From Hymenobacter mucosus (GTDB lineage Bacteria; Bacteroidota; Bacteroidia; Cytophagales; Hymenobacteraceae), in the NCBI RefSeq assembly GCF_900188255.1, contig NZ_FZNS01000003.1, positions 1-64,000 on the forward strand: DNA of 64,000 nt, read 5' to 3'. Position numbers and translations under genes: made by a program. Numbering within the stretch: the first letter of the stretch is position 1; every line of letters begins with the position of its first letter. Positions 25,775 to 34,500 of the stretch are shown piece after piece. The notes under the pieces are model-generated. The model did no database searches, was not told the DNA's origin, and saw only the letters and a list, made by a program, of their open reading frames with translations.

Positions 25775-25818
25775 CGGCGCGTTTTTCTATCCCGATAACG
25801 CGGCGAACTGACTGTATT

Positions 25819-27354
25819 ATGGAAAGAGAAGTACGGGTGCGTTTTGCGCCCAGCCCCACCGGGCCGCTGCACATTGGCGGCGTGCGCACCGCGCTGTATA
25901 ACTACCTCCTTGCTCGTAAGCTGGGCGGTAAGATGCTGCTCCGCATTGAAGATACCGACCAAAACCGCTTTGTGCCAGGTGCTGAGGACTATATTCGGCA
26001 AAGCCTGGAGTGGGCCGGTATTGAGCTAGATGAAAGCCCTTGGGTAGGAGGCCCGCACGCCCCCTATCGCCAAAGCGAGCGAAAGCCAATGTACATGCAA
26101 TACGCTCAGCAGCTTATCGACAGCGGCTCGGCCTACTATGCTTTCGACACCCCCGAGGAGCTAGACGCCATGCGGGCCCGCTTGACGGCGGCTAAGGTGC
26201 CAAACCCGCAGTACAACAGCATTACCCGGGCGCAAATGCGCAACTCCTTGACCCTCCCGGCTGAGGAAGTAAAGCAGTTGTTAGACAGTGGGGCCCCGTA
26301 CGTTATTCGGTTGAAAGTACCTCGTAAGGAGGAAGTACGCTTCAACGACTTGATTCGGGGTTGGGTGGTAGTACACTCCTCTTCCATTGACGACAAAGTG
26401 CTGATGAAGTCGGATGGTATGCCGACGTATCACCTAGCCAACATCGTGGATGACCATTTGATGGAAATCACCCACGTTATTCGGGGCGAGGAATGGCTGC
26501 CGTCGGCTCCCTTACACGTGCTTCTGTACCGCTACCTGGGTTGGGAAGCCACCATGCCGCAGTTTGCCCACTTGCCGCTCTTGCTGAAGCCCGATGGCAC
26601 TGGTAAACTAAGCAAGCGCGACGGTGACCGTCTTGGCTTTCCCGTATTTCCGCTGGAATGGCACGGTAAGGATGCAGAAACTGGTGCTCCAACCGTGAGC
26701 AGTGGCTACCGTGAAAGTGGCTACCTGCCCGAGGCATTCATTAACTTCCTAGCTTTCTTGGGCTGGAATCCCGGCTCTCAGCAGGAATTGTTCACCATGC
26801 CCGAGTTGATTGATGCCTTCTCGATTGAGCGCGTGAGCAAGTCGCCAGCCCGCTTCGATCAGAACAAGGTGCGGTGGTACAACGAGCAGTATCTGCGAGC
26901 AAAATCTGATACTGAGTTGGCGGGCTACCTCACCGAAAGCCTGCAGGAGCAAGGCCAGGAAGTACCCGCCGATAAGGCCGAGCAAATTGCGGCCCTAGTG
27001 AAAGAGCGGGCTACCTTCCCAGCCGACCTAGCCAAGGAAGCTCAGCTGTTCTTCACGCGCCCGACTAGCTATGATGAGCAGGTAATCAGCAAGAAGTGGA
27101 ATGCTCAGGTAGCCGGTGCGCTGGCCGAGTTTGCCAAGGAGCTGCCAACCAGTGCCGACGCTACCCCCGATGGTATCAAAGCACTGCTTACGCAAGTGCT
27201 AGAGCGCCAGGGCATCAAAATTGGGCAGGTACTGCAGGCCTTACGCGTAGCCGTAACTGGCGCCGCCGCTGGCCCCGACCTGATGCACATCATGAGCATC
27301 TTGGGCACCCAGGAAACTGCCGAGCGCATTGAAGCGGCTGTAGCGGCCCTGTAG
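25819..27354 (+). CDS. gltX: Glutamyl-tRNA synthetase
   Basis: 511 aa class I synthetase. The signature FAPSPTGPLHIGGVRTALYN contains the HIGH-type motif near residues 15-18 and GKLSKRDGDRLG is the KMSKS-type loop near 264-275. The C-terminal third is the helical anticodon-binding domain. It charges tRNA-Glu, and possibly tRNA-Gln if a GatCAB pathway exists. The stop codon lies inside the left arm of a 34-bp terminator stem. Confidence 0.97.
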   Translation: MEREVRVRFAPSPTGPLHIGGVRTALYNYLLARKLGGKMLLRIEDTDQNRFVPGAEDYIRQSLEWAGIELDESPWVGGPHAPYRQSERKPMYMQYAQQLIDSGSAYYAFDTPEELDAMRARLTAAKVPNPQYNSITRAQMRNSLTLPAEEVKQLLDSGAPYVIRLKVPRKEEVRFNDLIRGWVVVHSSSIDDKVLMKSDGMPTYHLANIVDDHLMEITHVIRGEEWLPSAPLHVLLYRYLGWEATMPQFAHLPLLLKPDGTGKLSKRDGDRLGFPVFPLEWHGKDAETGAPTVSSGYRESGYLPEAFINFLAFLGWNPGSQQELFTMPELIDAFSIERVSKSPARFDQNKVRWYNEQYLRAKSDTELAGYLTESLQEQGQEVPADKAEQIAALVKERATFPADLAKEAQLFFTRPTSYDEQVISKKWNAQVAGALAEFAKELPTSADATPDGIKALLTQVLERQGIKIGQVLQALRVAVTGAAAGPDLMHIMSILGTQETAERIEAAVAAL

Positions 27355-27424
27355 TAGCACCACACAAAAAAGCGAGGTGATAGTCTAGTTACTATCACCT
27401 CGCTTTTTTGTGTGGTGCTACTAC
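27351..27424 (+). terminator. 34-bp perfect-stem terminator overlapping the gltX stop codon
   Basis: Arms 27351-27384 and 27391-27424 are exact complements with loop CTAGTT. The left arm includes the gltX stop codon (27352-27354). The core AAAAAAGCGAGGTGATAGT pairs with a strand carrying TTTTTT. This is the longest perfect stem in the window. Confidence 0.85.
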
Positions 27425-27602
27425 CTGCCCTGTCCTTTAGCACCGTTGCCAATTCGCTCTAGGGGAGCCGTACTAGGCTTGCCATCGAGCACAGGGTAGT
27501 ACTACTAACCTTTTGCCAAATCCTAGTTGGAGGTAGCGCCGTATGCAGCAAGATGTGGCCTTAATCATGTATGGCCCTGATAACTAGCAACCGACTACGC
27601 TC

Positions 27603-27971
27603 ATGGCCAAAAAACCCGTTAGCCCGAAAAAGAAAAAGAACGACCCCGAGAAGAAAGCCCGGGTGCATAAAGAGTTGGAGGGCTTTGAAATCAAGGTGAA
27701 TCCGCTGGGTGAAATCACCTCCAACTATTCTATTGAAGACATCAATCAATTTTTAAATCGGCACGTGCGCGATAAGAAACTGGTAGACCGTGCCGGGCAG
27801 TTTGGTGAGAAAGACGAAGAGGAAGATTTCCCGTTGGAAGAAGGGGCGCAAGAGCCCGAAGAAACCGACGAGGATTTTATGCGGCGTACTAGCAAGGAAG
27901 CCAAGAAAAAAGGGCCCAAGGCCTCGGCCGAAGAGGATACTGAAGAAGAATTGGGAGAGGAAGAGAAATAA
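27603..27971 (+). CDS. Conserved hypothetical protein with basic head and acidic tail
   Basis: 122 aa. A Lys-rich head (SPKKKKNDPEKKARVHK) is followed by a conserved-looking core EIKVNPLGEITSNYSIEDIN and FLNRHVRDKKLV (about 29-60), then a Glu/Asp-rich tail with another Lys patch. The core resembles a small Bacteroidota family of unknown function. No membrane segment or signal peptide. The strong charge segregation suggests interaction with nucleic acid or a basic protein, but this is inference. Confidence 0.7.
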   Translation: MAKKPVSPKKKKNDPEKKARVHKELEGFEIKVNPLGEITSNYSIEDINQFLNRHVRDKKLVDRAGQFGEKDEEEDFPLEEGAQEPEETDEDFMRRTSKEAKKKGPKASAEEDTEEELGEEEK

Positions 27972-27999
27972 TTCTTCATCACCTTATGTGGTATTGGTC

Positions 28000-28054
28000 A
28001 TGCCAGTACTAGCCATCGGGGCCGAATAGGCTTCACGATGGCTAGTACTGGCAT
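28000..28054 (+). terminator. 19-bp perfect-stem terminator
   Basis: Arms 28000-28018 and 28036-28054 match exactly around a 17-nt loop, 28 bp beyond the stop codon, followed by TACTTTTTC. Confidence 0.7.
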
Positions 28055-28114
28055 TACTTTTTCATATTTGGCTATACTTGGGACGTTATTCACCCTCTTT
28101 CCTCCTCCTTCCCC

Positions 28115-28897
28115 ATGCAGTCCCACGACGTCGATTATAAGATTCTCGGCAACGATATTCAGGTATTAGAAGTAGAGCTAGACCCCAATGAGACAGTAAT
28201 TGCCGAGGCTGGGGCCATGGTATACATGGACGAGGCTATTGCCTTTGAGACGAAAATGGGAGACGGCTCGGAGCCCGACCAGGGTTTTATGGGCAAGCTG
28301 TTTTCGGCAGGCACGCGTCTCATCACAGGTGAGTCGTTGTTTATGACTCATTTTACTCACCGGGGCAGCTACGGTAAAAGCCGAGTTGCCTTTTCAGCAC
28401 CCTACCCAGGTACTATCATCCCACTAGACCTGCGCACCTTGCCCCAGGGCCTCATTGTGCAGAAAGATGGTTTCCTAGCGGCAGCTCGGGGTACTAAAAT
28501 CAGCTTGCACTTCAACCAGAAGCTAGGAGCAGGACTTTTTGCCGGTGAGGGGTTCATTTTGCAGAAGCTCACGGGCGACGGAAAAGCCTTTATTCATGCG
28601 GGCGGCACCATCATTGAGAAGCGCCTGAACAACGAACTACTGCGCGTAGACACTGGCTGCGTAGTTGCCTTCGAGCCCGGTATCGACTTCAGTATTGCCC
28701 GGGCTGGCGGCTTGAAGTCCATGATTTTTGGGGGCGAAGGCCTACTCCTAGCCACGCTTCGCGGTACCGGGCGCGTGTGGTTACAGTCGATGCCCGTGAA
28801 GAAACTTATTCAAGCCCTGGCGCCTACCGGTGGCAATGCCCGCAAGGAAAGCGGCGGCGTACTTGGCAATCTGATGGGTGGCATCTTAGACGAGTAG
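28115..28897 (+). CDS. AIM24/TIGR00266 family protein
   Basis: 260 aa. A beta-helical pattern of repeated Gly-rich turns ([65 protein letters not shown]) fits the AIM24/TIGR00266 family. Its fold is known but its molecular role in bacteria is not. The C terminus ends in [14 protein letters not shown], a Gly-rich tail common in the family. No signal peptide. Convergent with the MORN lipoprotein gene across a shared hairpin. Confidence 0.88.
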   Translation: MQSHDVDYKILGNDIQVLEVELDPNETVIAEAGAMVYMDEAIAFETKMGDGSEPDQGFMGKLFSAGTRLITGESLFMTHFTHRGSYGKSRVAFSAPYPGTIIPLDLRTLPQGLIVQKDGFLAAARGTKISLHFNQKLGAGLFAGEGFILQKLTGDGKAFIHAGGTIIEKRLNNELLRVDTGCVVAFEPGIDFSIARAGGLKSMIFGGEGLLLATLRGTGRVWLQSMPVKKLIQALAPTGGNARKESGGVLGNLMGGILDE

Positions 28898-28906
28898 GAA
28901 AATCCT

Positions 28907-28968
28907 TGCTCCCTAGCAAAACGGCCGGCTCTGCATACATGCGAAGCCGGCCATTTTGCTAGGGAGCA
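28907..28968. terminator. Bidirectional terminator, 24-bp stem with one mismatch
   Basis: Arms 28907-28930 and 28945-28968 pair over 24 positions with one C-A mismatch, loop 14 nt. It lies between convergent genes ending at 28897 and 28988. Confidence 0.8.
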
Positions 28969-28987
28969 CTGCCCACGAGTATACTGT

Positions 28988-29473
28988 TTACTGAGGCGTA
29001 GTACGCTGCAGTATTCCACGCACGTAATACTCAGATGGTATCTGCTGGCCGTTTTCAGCGTAGCGTTTCCACTCTCCTTGCCAGTAAAAATGCGCTCCAT
29101 CAGGCTCAGCCCGGTATCGAGCCATTCCCTGCTTGGCCCGACGACCGTTGGGATGGTAATAGGTCATGGAAACAAGGCCTACTGGTCGATGGTGAAACCG
29201 CTCCACATGGTCTAGCTCACCCGTTGGGGTATAGTAGCGCCAGCGCCCGACCGGCAATCCGTGTTTGTACTTGCCCTGATTGGCAGTTTTTGTTTCTGCC
29301 ATATCGAAATACTCCCGCCAGCGGCCGTGCCGATGGCCCGCGGGGTCTAAACGGTTTGCAGGACGCCGAGCCACCAAGCCACCACTCGTGCAGGAGGCAA
29401 GTAGTAAGGACACTACCGCCGCTATTACAGGCTGTTGGAGCAAATTAAGGCGTATACACGTATGGTAGCACAT
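28988..29473 (-). CDS. Lipoprotein with MORN-like (YwqK) repeats
   Basis: 161 aa. The signal peptide ends in lipobox LLASC (Cys28). The mature part has repeats of the MORN_2 type: GHRHGRWREYFD, YKHGLPVGRWRYYTPTGELD and YHPNGRRAKQG, each a short beta hairpin. Such proteins are common, poorly understood, surface-associated lipoproteins in Bacteroidota. It lies 40 bp beyond the end of the GH3 gene in the same direction and could be part of its transcript. Confidence 0.8.
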   Translation of the reverse strand: MCYHTCIRLNLLQQPVIAAVVSLLLASCTSGGLVARRPANRLDPAGHRHGRWREYFDMAETKTANQGKYKHGLPVGRWRYYTPTGELDHVERFHHRPVGLVSMTYYHPNGRRAKQGMARYRAEPDGAHFYWQGEWKRYAENGQQIPSEYYVRGILQRTTPQ

Positions 29474-29513
29474 CGGATACTGGGTTAGCAGATGACAGCT
29501 ACGGAAGGTATAA

Positions 29514-31040
29514 CTATTTTTTTAGTTCATCAAGGATTTCCTCTACGAGCTCCCGTGAGTTACTCAAGCGCGGCACCTTGTGTTGCCCACCCAACTTGCC
29601 TTTGCGAGCTAGCCACCGCTCGAAAGTGCCCGGCGGGGCTACCGTCAGCAGAGGGGGCGTAAGGGCTAGGTCGCGGTGGCGTTTGGCGTCGTAATCGGAG
29701 TTGAGTTGGCGCAGCGTATGATCGAGGACGGCGGTGAACTGGGCCGTGTCCTGCGGGGCTTGCACAAACTCCAGTATCCACTGGTGCCCGCCCCGGGAAG
29801 CCCCATCGTGAGCAGTAAAGTACACGGGAGCGGCCGTGAAGTCGCGGACGGTAGCGCCGGTAGCTTGGCAGGCGGCTGCAATGGCAGCATCGGCATTTTC
29901 TACTACCACTTCTTCCCCGAAAGCATTCAGAAAGTGCTTGGTGCGGCCGGATATTCGGATGCGGCAAGGCGCCAAGCTGGTGAAGCGCACGGTATCACCA
30001 ATCTTATAGCGCCACAGGCCAGCATTGGTACTGATAATGACTGCGTAGGTGCGGCCAAGCTCTACCTGATCGAGGCCAACTGCCTGGGGCTCGGTGGCTT
30101 CCCACTGGTCGGCAGGCAAGAATTCGTAGTAGATGCCATGATCTAGCAGCAGGAGCAGGTCCTCGGAGTTGGGCTCGTCCTGCACCGCCAAGTAGCCCTC
30201 CGAGGCATTATACACCTCCAAGTAGTGCATCTGGTCGGAAGGAATGAGTTGGCGAAACAGTTCCCGGTAGGGCCCGAAAGCGACGGCGCCGTGCAGAAAC
30301 AGCCCCAAACGGGGCCATACGTCCAGAATGGTAGTGGCTCCCGCCAGCTCCACCACTCGGCGCAGTAGCACAATCATCCAGGTAGGCACCCCTGCCAGCA
30401 CGCGCACATCCGCTGTCAGCACATGGTCGGCAATGCGCGCAATCTTTTCCTCCCATTCATCCAGCAGGGCTAACTCAAGTGGCGGAGTACGCACAAACTC
30501 CGCCCAAGCAGGCAGGTTTTGCATGATTACGGCCGATACGTCGCCGACCCGGGAGCCCGTAGTAGCCGGTCGAAACGGGTTGGGGCTGTGGGTACCACCC
30601 AGCGAAAGCGTTTTGCCACCTAAAATGTCCACCTCGGGGTAGTGCAGCGTTGCCAGGGCTGTCATGTCGCGGCCAGCGCGGTAGTTGCAGTCGTGCAACG
30701 ACTCGCGGGTGACAGGAATGAACTTGCTGCGGGCGTTGGTGGTGCCGCTGCTCTTGGCGAACCACTGCACCGTGCCGGGCCACAGCACGTTGGCCTCCCC
30801 ACGTAGTACGCGCTCAATCTCCGGGTACAGGTCCTCGTAGCTGCTAATGGGTAGGCGCTGAGCAAACTCCTGAGCCGAGGGAGCATCTGCGAATCCGTAC
30901 CGACGACCCCACTCTGTTCCTCGCGCCGTGTGCAACAAGTCAGCCCGGACGCGCTGCTGTACATCATGCGGATTGTCGCGGAAGTGAGCAATGCTGGCAA
31001 GACGTCGCTGCAAGGCCCAGGTCAGAACGGTGCTGATCAC
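29514..31040 (-). CDS. GH3-family (auxin-responsive promoter-like) acyl-adenylating protein
   Basis: 508 aa from a GTG start. Features of the bacterial GH3 family: FAKSSGTTNARSKFIPVT (phosphate-binding SSGTT loop), YNASEGYLAVQ and YRYKIGDTVRFT near the C-terminal domain. Plant GH3 enzymes adenylate acyl groups and conjugate them to amino acids. The bacterial substrate is unknown. There are no phytohormone genes nearby. Confident as to family, not as to reaction. Confidence 0.87.
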   Translation of the reverse strand: MISTVLTWALQRRLASIAHFRDNPHDVQQRVRADLLHTARGTEWGRRYGFADAPSAQEFAQRLPISSYEDLYPEIERVLRGEANVLWPGTVQWFAKSSGTTNARSKFIPVTRESLHDCNYRAGRDMTALATLHYPEVDILGGKTLSLGGTHSPNPFRPATTGSRVGDVSAVIMQNLPAWAEFVRTPPLELALLDEWEEKIARIADHVLTADVRVLAGVPTWMIVLLRRVVELAGATTILDVWPRLGLFLHGAVAFGPYRELFRQLIPSDQMHYLEVYNASEGYLAVQDEPNSEDLLLLLDHGIYYEFLPADQWEATEPQAVGLDQVELGRTYAVIISTNAGLWRYKIGDTVRFTSLAPCRIRISGRTKHFLNAFGEEVVVENADAAIAAACQATGATVRDFTAAPVYFTAHDGASRGGHQWILEFVQAPQDTAQFTAVLDHTLRQLNSDYDAKRHRDLALTPPLLTVAPPGTFERWLARKGKLGGQHKVPRLSNSRELVEEILDELKK

Positions 31041-31143
31041 AAGGAAGGACTAAGGGAGATGAAAAAGGAACGGAAAGAGGTCTTCTGTACCTGTGGCAGG
31101 CCGGGAAAGTTACCGGAAATAGCCGTAGTGGCTATACCCAGCC

Positions 31144-31201
31144 GGCAAAGAGGGCGGAGCTTGCGGTAGCTTATAAGCCCCCAAGTTCCGCCCTCTTTGC
31201 C
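31144..31201 (-). terminator. 20-bp-stem terminator after lptB
   Basis: Arms 31144-31163 and 31182-31201 pair over 20 bp with a single G-U, loop 18 nt. It lies 26 bp beyond the lptB stop codon. Confidence 0.75.
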
Positions 31202-31226
31202 AGCTAGTAATGCTACGTACTAATAG

Positions 31227-31958
31227 CTAAATTTTTCGCTTCAACTCGAAATGCTTACCCAAGTATACACGCCGCACCATTTCATCGGCGGCCAGCTCTT
31301 CGGCGGTGCCAGCCTTAAGCAGCTTACCCTCAAATAGCAGGTAGGCCCGGTCTACGATGCTAAGGGTTTCATTCACGTTGTGGTCGGTGATGAGGATGCC
31401 TATGTTTTTATGCTTGAGTTTGGCCACAATACCCTGAATTTCCTCTACGGCAATGGGGTCTACGCCGGCGAAGGGCTCATCTAGCAACACAAATTTGGGG
31501 TCTACGGCTAGGGCACGAGCAATTTCAGTGCGTCGCCGCTCTCCCCCGCTTAGTACCCGGCCCAAGTTTTTGCGCACGTGCGTTAGGCTGAACTCGTTGA
31601 GGAGCTCTTCTACCTTGTCCAGCTGAGCCTGCTTAGGCATGTCCGTCATTTCCAGCACCGACAGCACGTTTTCCTCCACTGTCAGGTCTCGAAAGACAGA
31701 AGCTTCCTGGGCAAGATAGCCAATACCGAGGCGGGCCCGCTGGTAGATGGGCAGCTTGGTAATATCCTTATCATCGAGGAAAATACGGCCTTCATTGGGC
31801 TTAACCATGCCCACCGTCATGTAAAACGAAGTGGTTTTGCCCGCGCCGTTGGGACCCAGCAACCCCACAATCTCGCCTTGCTCAACATGCAGCGACATGT
31901 CGTTCACCACGGTGCGTGACTTGTATTTTTTGATTAGGTGTTCAGCGCGTAAAATCAT
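31227..31958 (-). CDS. lptB: LPS export ABC transporter ATP-binding protein (LptB)
   Basis: 243 aa from the ATG at 31958. Walker [13 protein letters not shown], the Q-loop region, signature [15 protein letters not shown] and Walker [21 protein letters not shown] are all present, and the sequence is closest to LptB. It powers lipopolysaccharide extraction from the inner membrane. LptC is encoded at 41.4 kb; LptF/G are not in the window. A 115-bp spacer separates it from the M61 gene upstream. Confidence 0.94.
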   Translation of the reverse strand: MILRAEHLIKKYKSRTVVNDMSLHVEQGEIVGLLGPNGAGKTTSFYMTVGMVKPNEGRIFLDDKDITKLPIYQRARLGIGYLAQEASVFRDLTVEENVLSVLEMTDMPKQAQLDKVEELLNEFSLTHVRKNLGRVLSGGERRRTEIARALAVDPKFVLLDEPFAGVDPIAVEEIQGIVAKLKHKNIGILITDHNVNETLSIVDRAYLLFEGKLLKAGTAEELAADEMVRRVYLGKHFELKRKI

Positions 31959-32073
31959 CGGTAGCAAAGATAAGGACAGGTAAGCGCTAGTATCATGACA
32001 CAGGGAAGGCACCCGGACCACGAACGGGGGTAGCAGTACCGCCGCCCCCTTCCGCAGACAACTAACCGAAGTG

Positions 32074-33912
32074 CTACCCTTTCAGTAGCCCATCGCGCAA
32101 TGCCTGCTGGGCCGGCGTGGGTGCGGGAGCTGCTTCTACCAGGTTTTTCACTTCTACGTCGAACTCCCGGGGGGTAGCTGTGCGCTCCTGCTCTGGGGTG
32201 TTTTCGTGGCGGAATTTTACGCGTACCGGTTCGGTATTCTGGGGCTCTACCAATGGGCGTAGCAGCTTCTCGGCGTTTTGCATGGTTACGGTCTGCCCGT
32301 TTATGGCCACTATCACGTCGCCTTCTTGCAGGCCGAATGCGTTTTCCTCCGCCTTGGTCTTCACGGCCCGGAACTGATTTTTTTCTTGGTCGTACGCAAA
32401 GCCAATGTTGCCGAAGGCTTTCACTTTGGTTTGAGCCACGGGCGCATACGTCCACCCTATTTTTCCGAAGTACTCGGCTAGCGGCAAGGGCTTGCCACCA
32501 ATTACGTACTGATCAAAGAATGCTTGCAGCTGCGGATTGGTCAGCGCCACAATTTCAGGGATAAGCTGGTTGTCCTCAAACGAGCGGTCGGGCCCGTACT
32601 TTTCTCGTAGCGCAAGCAACACGTCGCGCAAGGTTTGGCGGCCCTGGCTTAGCTCCCGAATCCGAATATCCAGCAGGAGCCCAATGAGGGCACCTTTGTC
32701 GTACACGTTTTGGTACATGTCTTTGTAAGGAGCCTCCAGAATGCGGCGGCTCATCTCCGTAAACGACACATCCTTGTACTGCTGAGAGTTGTCGATTTTG
32801 GCTTTCATGCGGCTGCGAAACTCATCGGGGCTGATGAGGCCGCCGCGCACCTGCACCAGCTGCGACACGTACTCGGTTACGCCTTCGTAGAGCCACAAGT
32901 GCTGCGACATCTGTGGGTTTCGGAAGTCAAACTCGCCAATCTCGCGGCTGTGGATGTTGAGCGGGGCCAGCATGTGCAGAAATTCATGCGAGGCTACTTC
33001 GAGCACCAAGCTGCGCATACGGTCCTGGTCCGGAAATTCAGGTAGGAAGTATAGGGAAGAGTAGCTGTGCTCCATGGCCCCGTAACCGCCGCTCATGCTC
33101 ACCAGAGGCGAGTTGAGGCTGGGAAAGTACATTAAGAACTGGTAGCGGGGCACCGGCATCTTACCGAAAAACTTCGTCAGGGCTTCGGCCATGGGGCGCA
33201 GCATTTCACTTACCTGAGTAGCCTTCACCACACCGCCTTCCGACATAACGGCCACGCCAATGCGCGCTCCTCCCGTGCTGAAGCTAGCCGTATCGGGCTT
33301 GCTGTACAAGATGGGGCCATCGGCAAGGGTAACGTAGCTGTTGGCCGTGAAAACATCCTTGGTGGCCGACTCCCGGCGTACGTTGAGGGCGGAGGCCCCG
33401 TAGAGTTCGGCGGGCTTCTGCACGCTTACCTGGTAGGGCTGCATCTTGTAGCCTTCGAGGTAGCCGTAGAAACCGTAGTGGTTAATGGTAAAGTTGCGGC
33501 CCGCATCAATATTGGTACCACCGGGCTGGAAGATAAACGAGTCGTCTTGTTTGGCGTCCCAAGTGTCGTCTACCAAGTACTCTAAGCGCGCCAAGTTTTG
33601 GGCTTTGTCGATGACGAACAAGTTAGGCCCATTGTTCTTCACCTTCAGTGACTTGCCTTTCTTATCGTACGCCTTAAAGCTTGTAACGAAGCGTCCGTAG
33701 TCTTTCTTGGAGTAGGAGCCAGGTACTACTGAGGGCATCACGTACGTAACCTGCTCCTCCTTCACGGGCGGCGTATTTACTACTACTCGTACGCGGTCAT
33801 TCTGCACATGCTGCAAATCAAGAGCAATCTGATAGCCGGGTCCGGCTTGCTGGGCTACTACCGGCGCAGTGCCAGCTAATATCAGCCCAAGGGCCAGATA
33901 ACGCGTTTTCAT
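32074..33912 (-). CDS. M61 family metallopeptidase with PDZ domain
   Basis: 612 aa from the ATG at 33912 (a TTG lies one codon earlier). The signal peptide ends near VVAQ. After an N-terminal beta domain comes the zinc site [13 protein letters not shown] (HExxH) and a downstream Glu in WLYEGVTEY, then a C-terminal PDZ domain with [16 protein letters not shown]. This is the glycyl-aminopeptidase/M61 architecture, acting outside the cytoplasm. Physiological substrate unknown. The last residues are Ala/Pro-rich. Confidence 0.92.
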   Translation of the reverse strand: MKTRYLALGLILAGTAPVVAQQAGPGYQIALDLQHVQNDRVRVVVNTPPVKEEQVTYVMPSVVPGSYSKKDYGRFVTSFKAYDKKGKSLKVKNNGPNLFVIDKAQNLARLEYLVDDTWDAKQDDSFIFQPGGTNIDAGRNFTINHYGFYGYLEGYKMQPYQVSVQKPAELYGASALNVRRESATKDVFTANSYVTLADGPILYSKPDTASFSTGGARIGVAVMSEGGVVKATQVSEMLRPMAEALTKFFGKMPVPRYQFLMYFPSLNSPLVSMSGGYGAMEHSYSSLYFLPEFPDQDRMRSLVLEVASHEFLHMLAPLNIHSREIGEFDFRNPQMSQHLWLYEGVTEYVSQLVQVRGGLISPDEFRSRMKAKIDNSQQYKDVSFTEMSRRILEAPYKDMYQNVYDKGALIGLLLDIRIRELSQGRQTLRDVLLALREKYGPDRSFEDNQLIPEIVALTNPQLQAFFDQYVIGGKPLPLAEYFGKIGWTYAPVAQTKVKAFGNIGFAYDQEKNQFRAVKTKAEENAFGLQEGDVIVAINGQTVTMQNAEKLLRPLVEPQNTEPVRVKFRHENTPEQERTATPREFDVEVKNLVEAAPAPTPAQQALRDGLLKG

Positions 33913-34080
33913 CAAGAAAATATAAATAAGTTAGACAACAGCCTAAACGCTGCTGCAAGGTACACATTGCCTACGCGTGGTTATTGCTCTAGCTCAACGA
34001 TGACAACCTATGGCCTACTACCAGGGTACACAAACACCTAGCCCTAACGTAGGGCCCTGCTACTTCCTTCCCCTTCCTTC

Positions 34081-34446
34081 ATGCCTCAGTACAGAAAGAT
34101 AAGCCGCTACGTGCTAGCCGGGCTGTTTACTTTCGCGGGTATCGTGCATTTTCTTTCCCCAGAAATGTTTGTGCGTATCGTTCCTCCTTACCTGCCGGCC
34201 CCTCTCCTGCTAGTGTATGTGAGCGGGATGGCTGAAATTGCCGGCGGGTTGGGACTGCTTGTGCCGACTACGCGCCGCATGACTTCTTGGGGCCTTATTC
34301 TGCTACTAGTAGCCGTGTTTCCGGCCAATGTATACATGCTCCAATCCTATGAAGGCAGGGGGCTACTCCCAGTTTGGGCTTTGTGGCTGCGCCTCCCCTT
34401 GCAAGTAGTCCTTGTTGCCTGGGCGTGGTGGATCCGGAAGGAATAA
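34081..34446 (+). CDS. DoxX-family membrane protein
   Basis: 121 aa with four hydrophobic helices (about 8-24, 42-60, 67-85, 96-116). FAGIVHFLSPEMFVRIVPPYLP and GMAEIAGGLGLL are typical of small DoxX/YphA-like proteins in Bacteroidota. Function is undefined; some relatives influence redox or sulfur handling. It is the only rightward gene in a leftward stretch, with no clear terminator between it and the convergent recJ 3' end. Confidence 0.82.
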   Translation: MPQYRKISRYVLAGLFTFAGIVHFLSPEMFVRIVPPYLPAPLLLVYVSGMAEIAGGLGLLVPTTRRMTSWGLILLLVAVFPANVYMLQSYEGRGLLPVWALWLRLPLQVVLVAWAWWIRKE

Positions 34447-34500
34447 ATGATAGCGTTTGCTGCTGCGTGCCTAACAAGACCCTCGCCGTCTTCTAATCTT

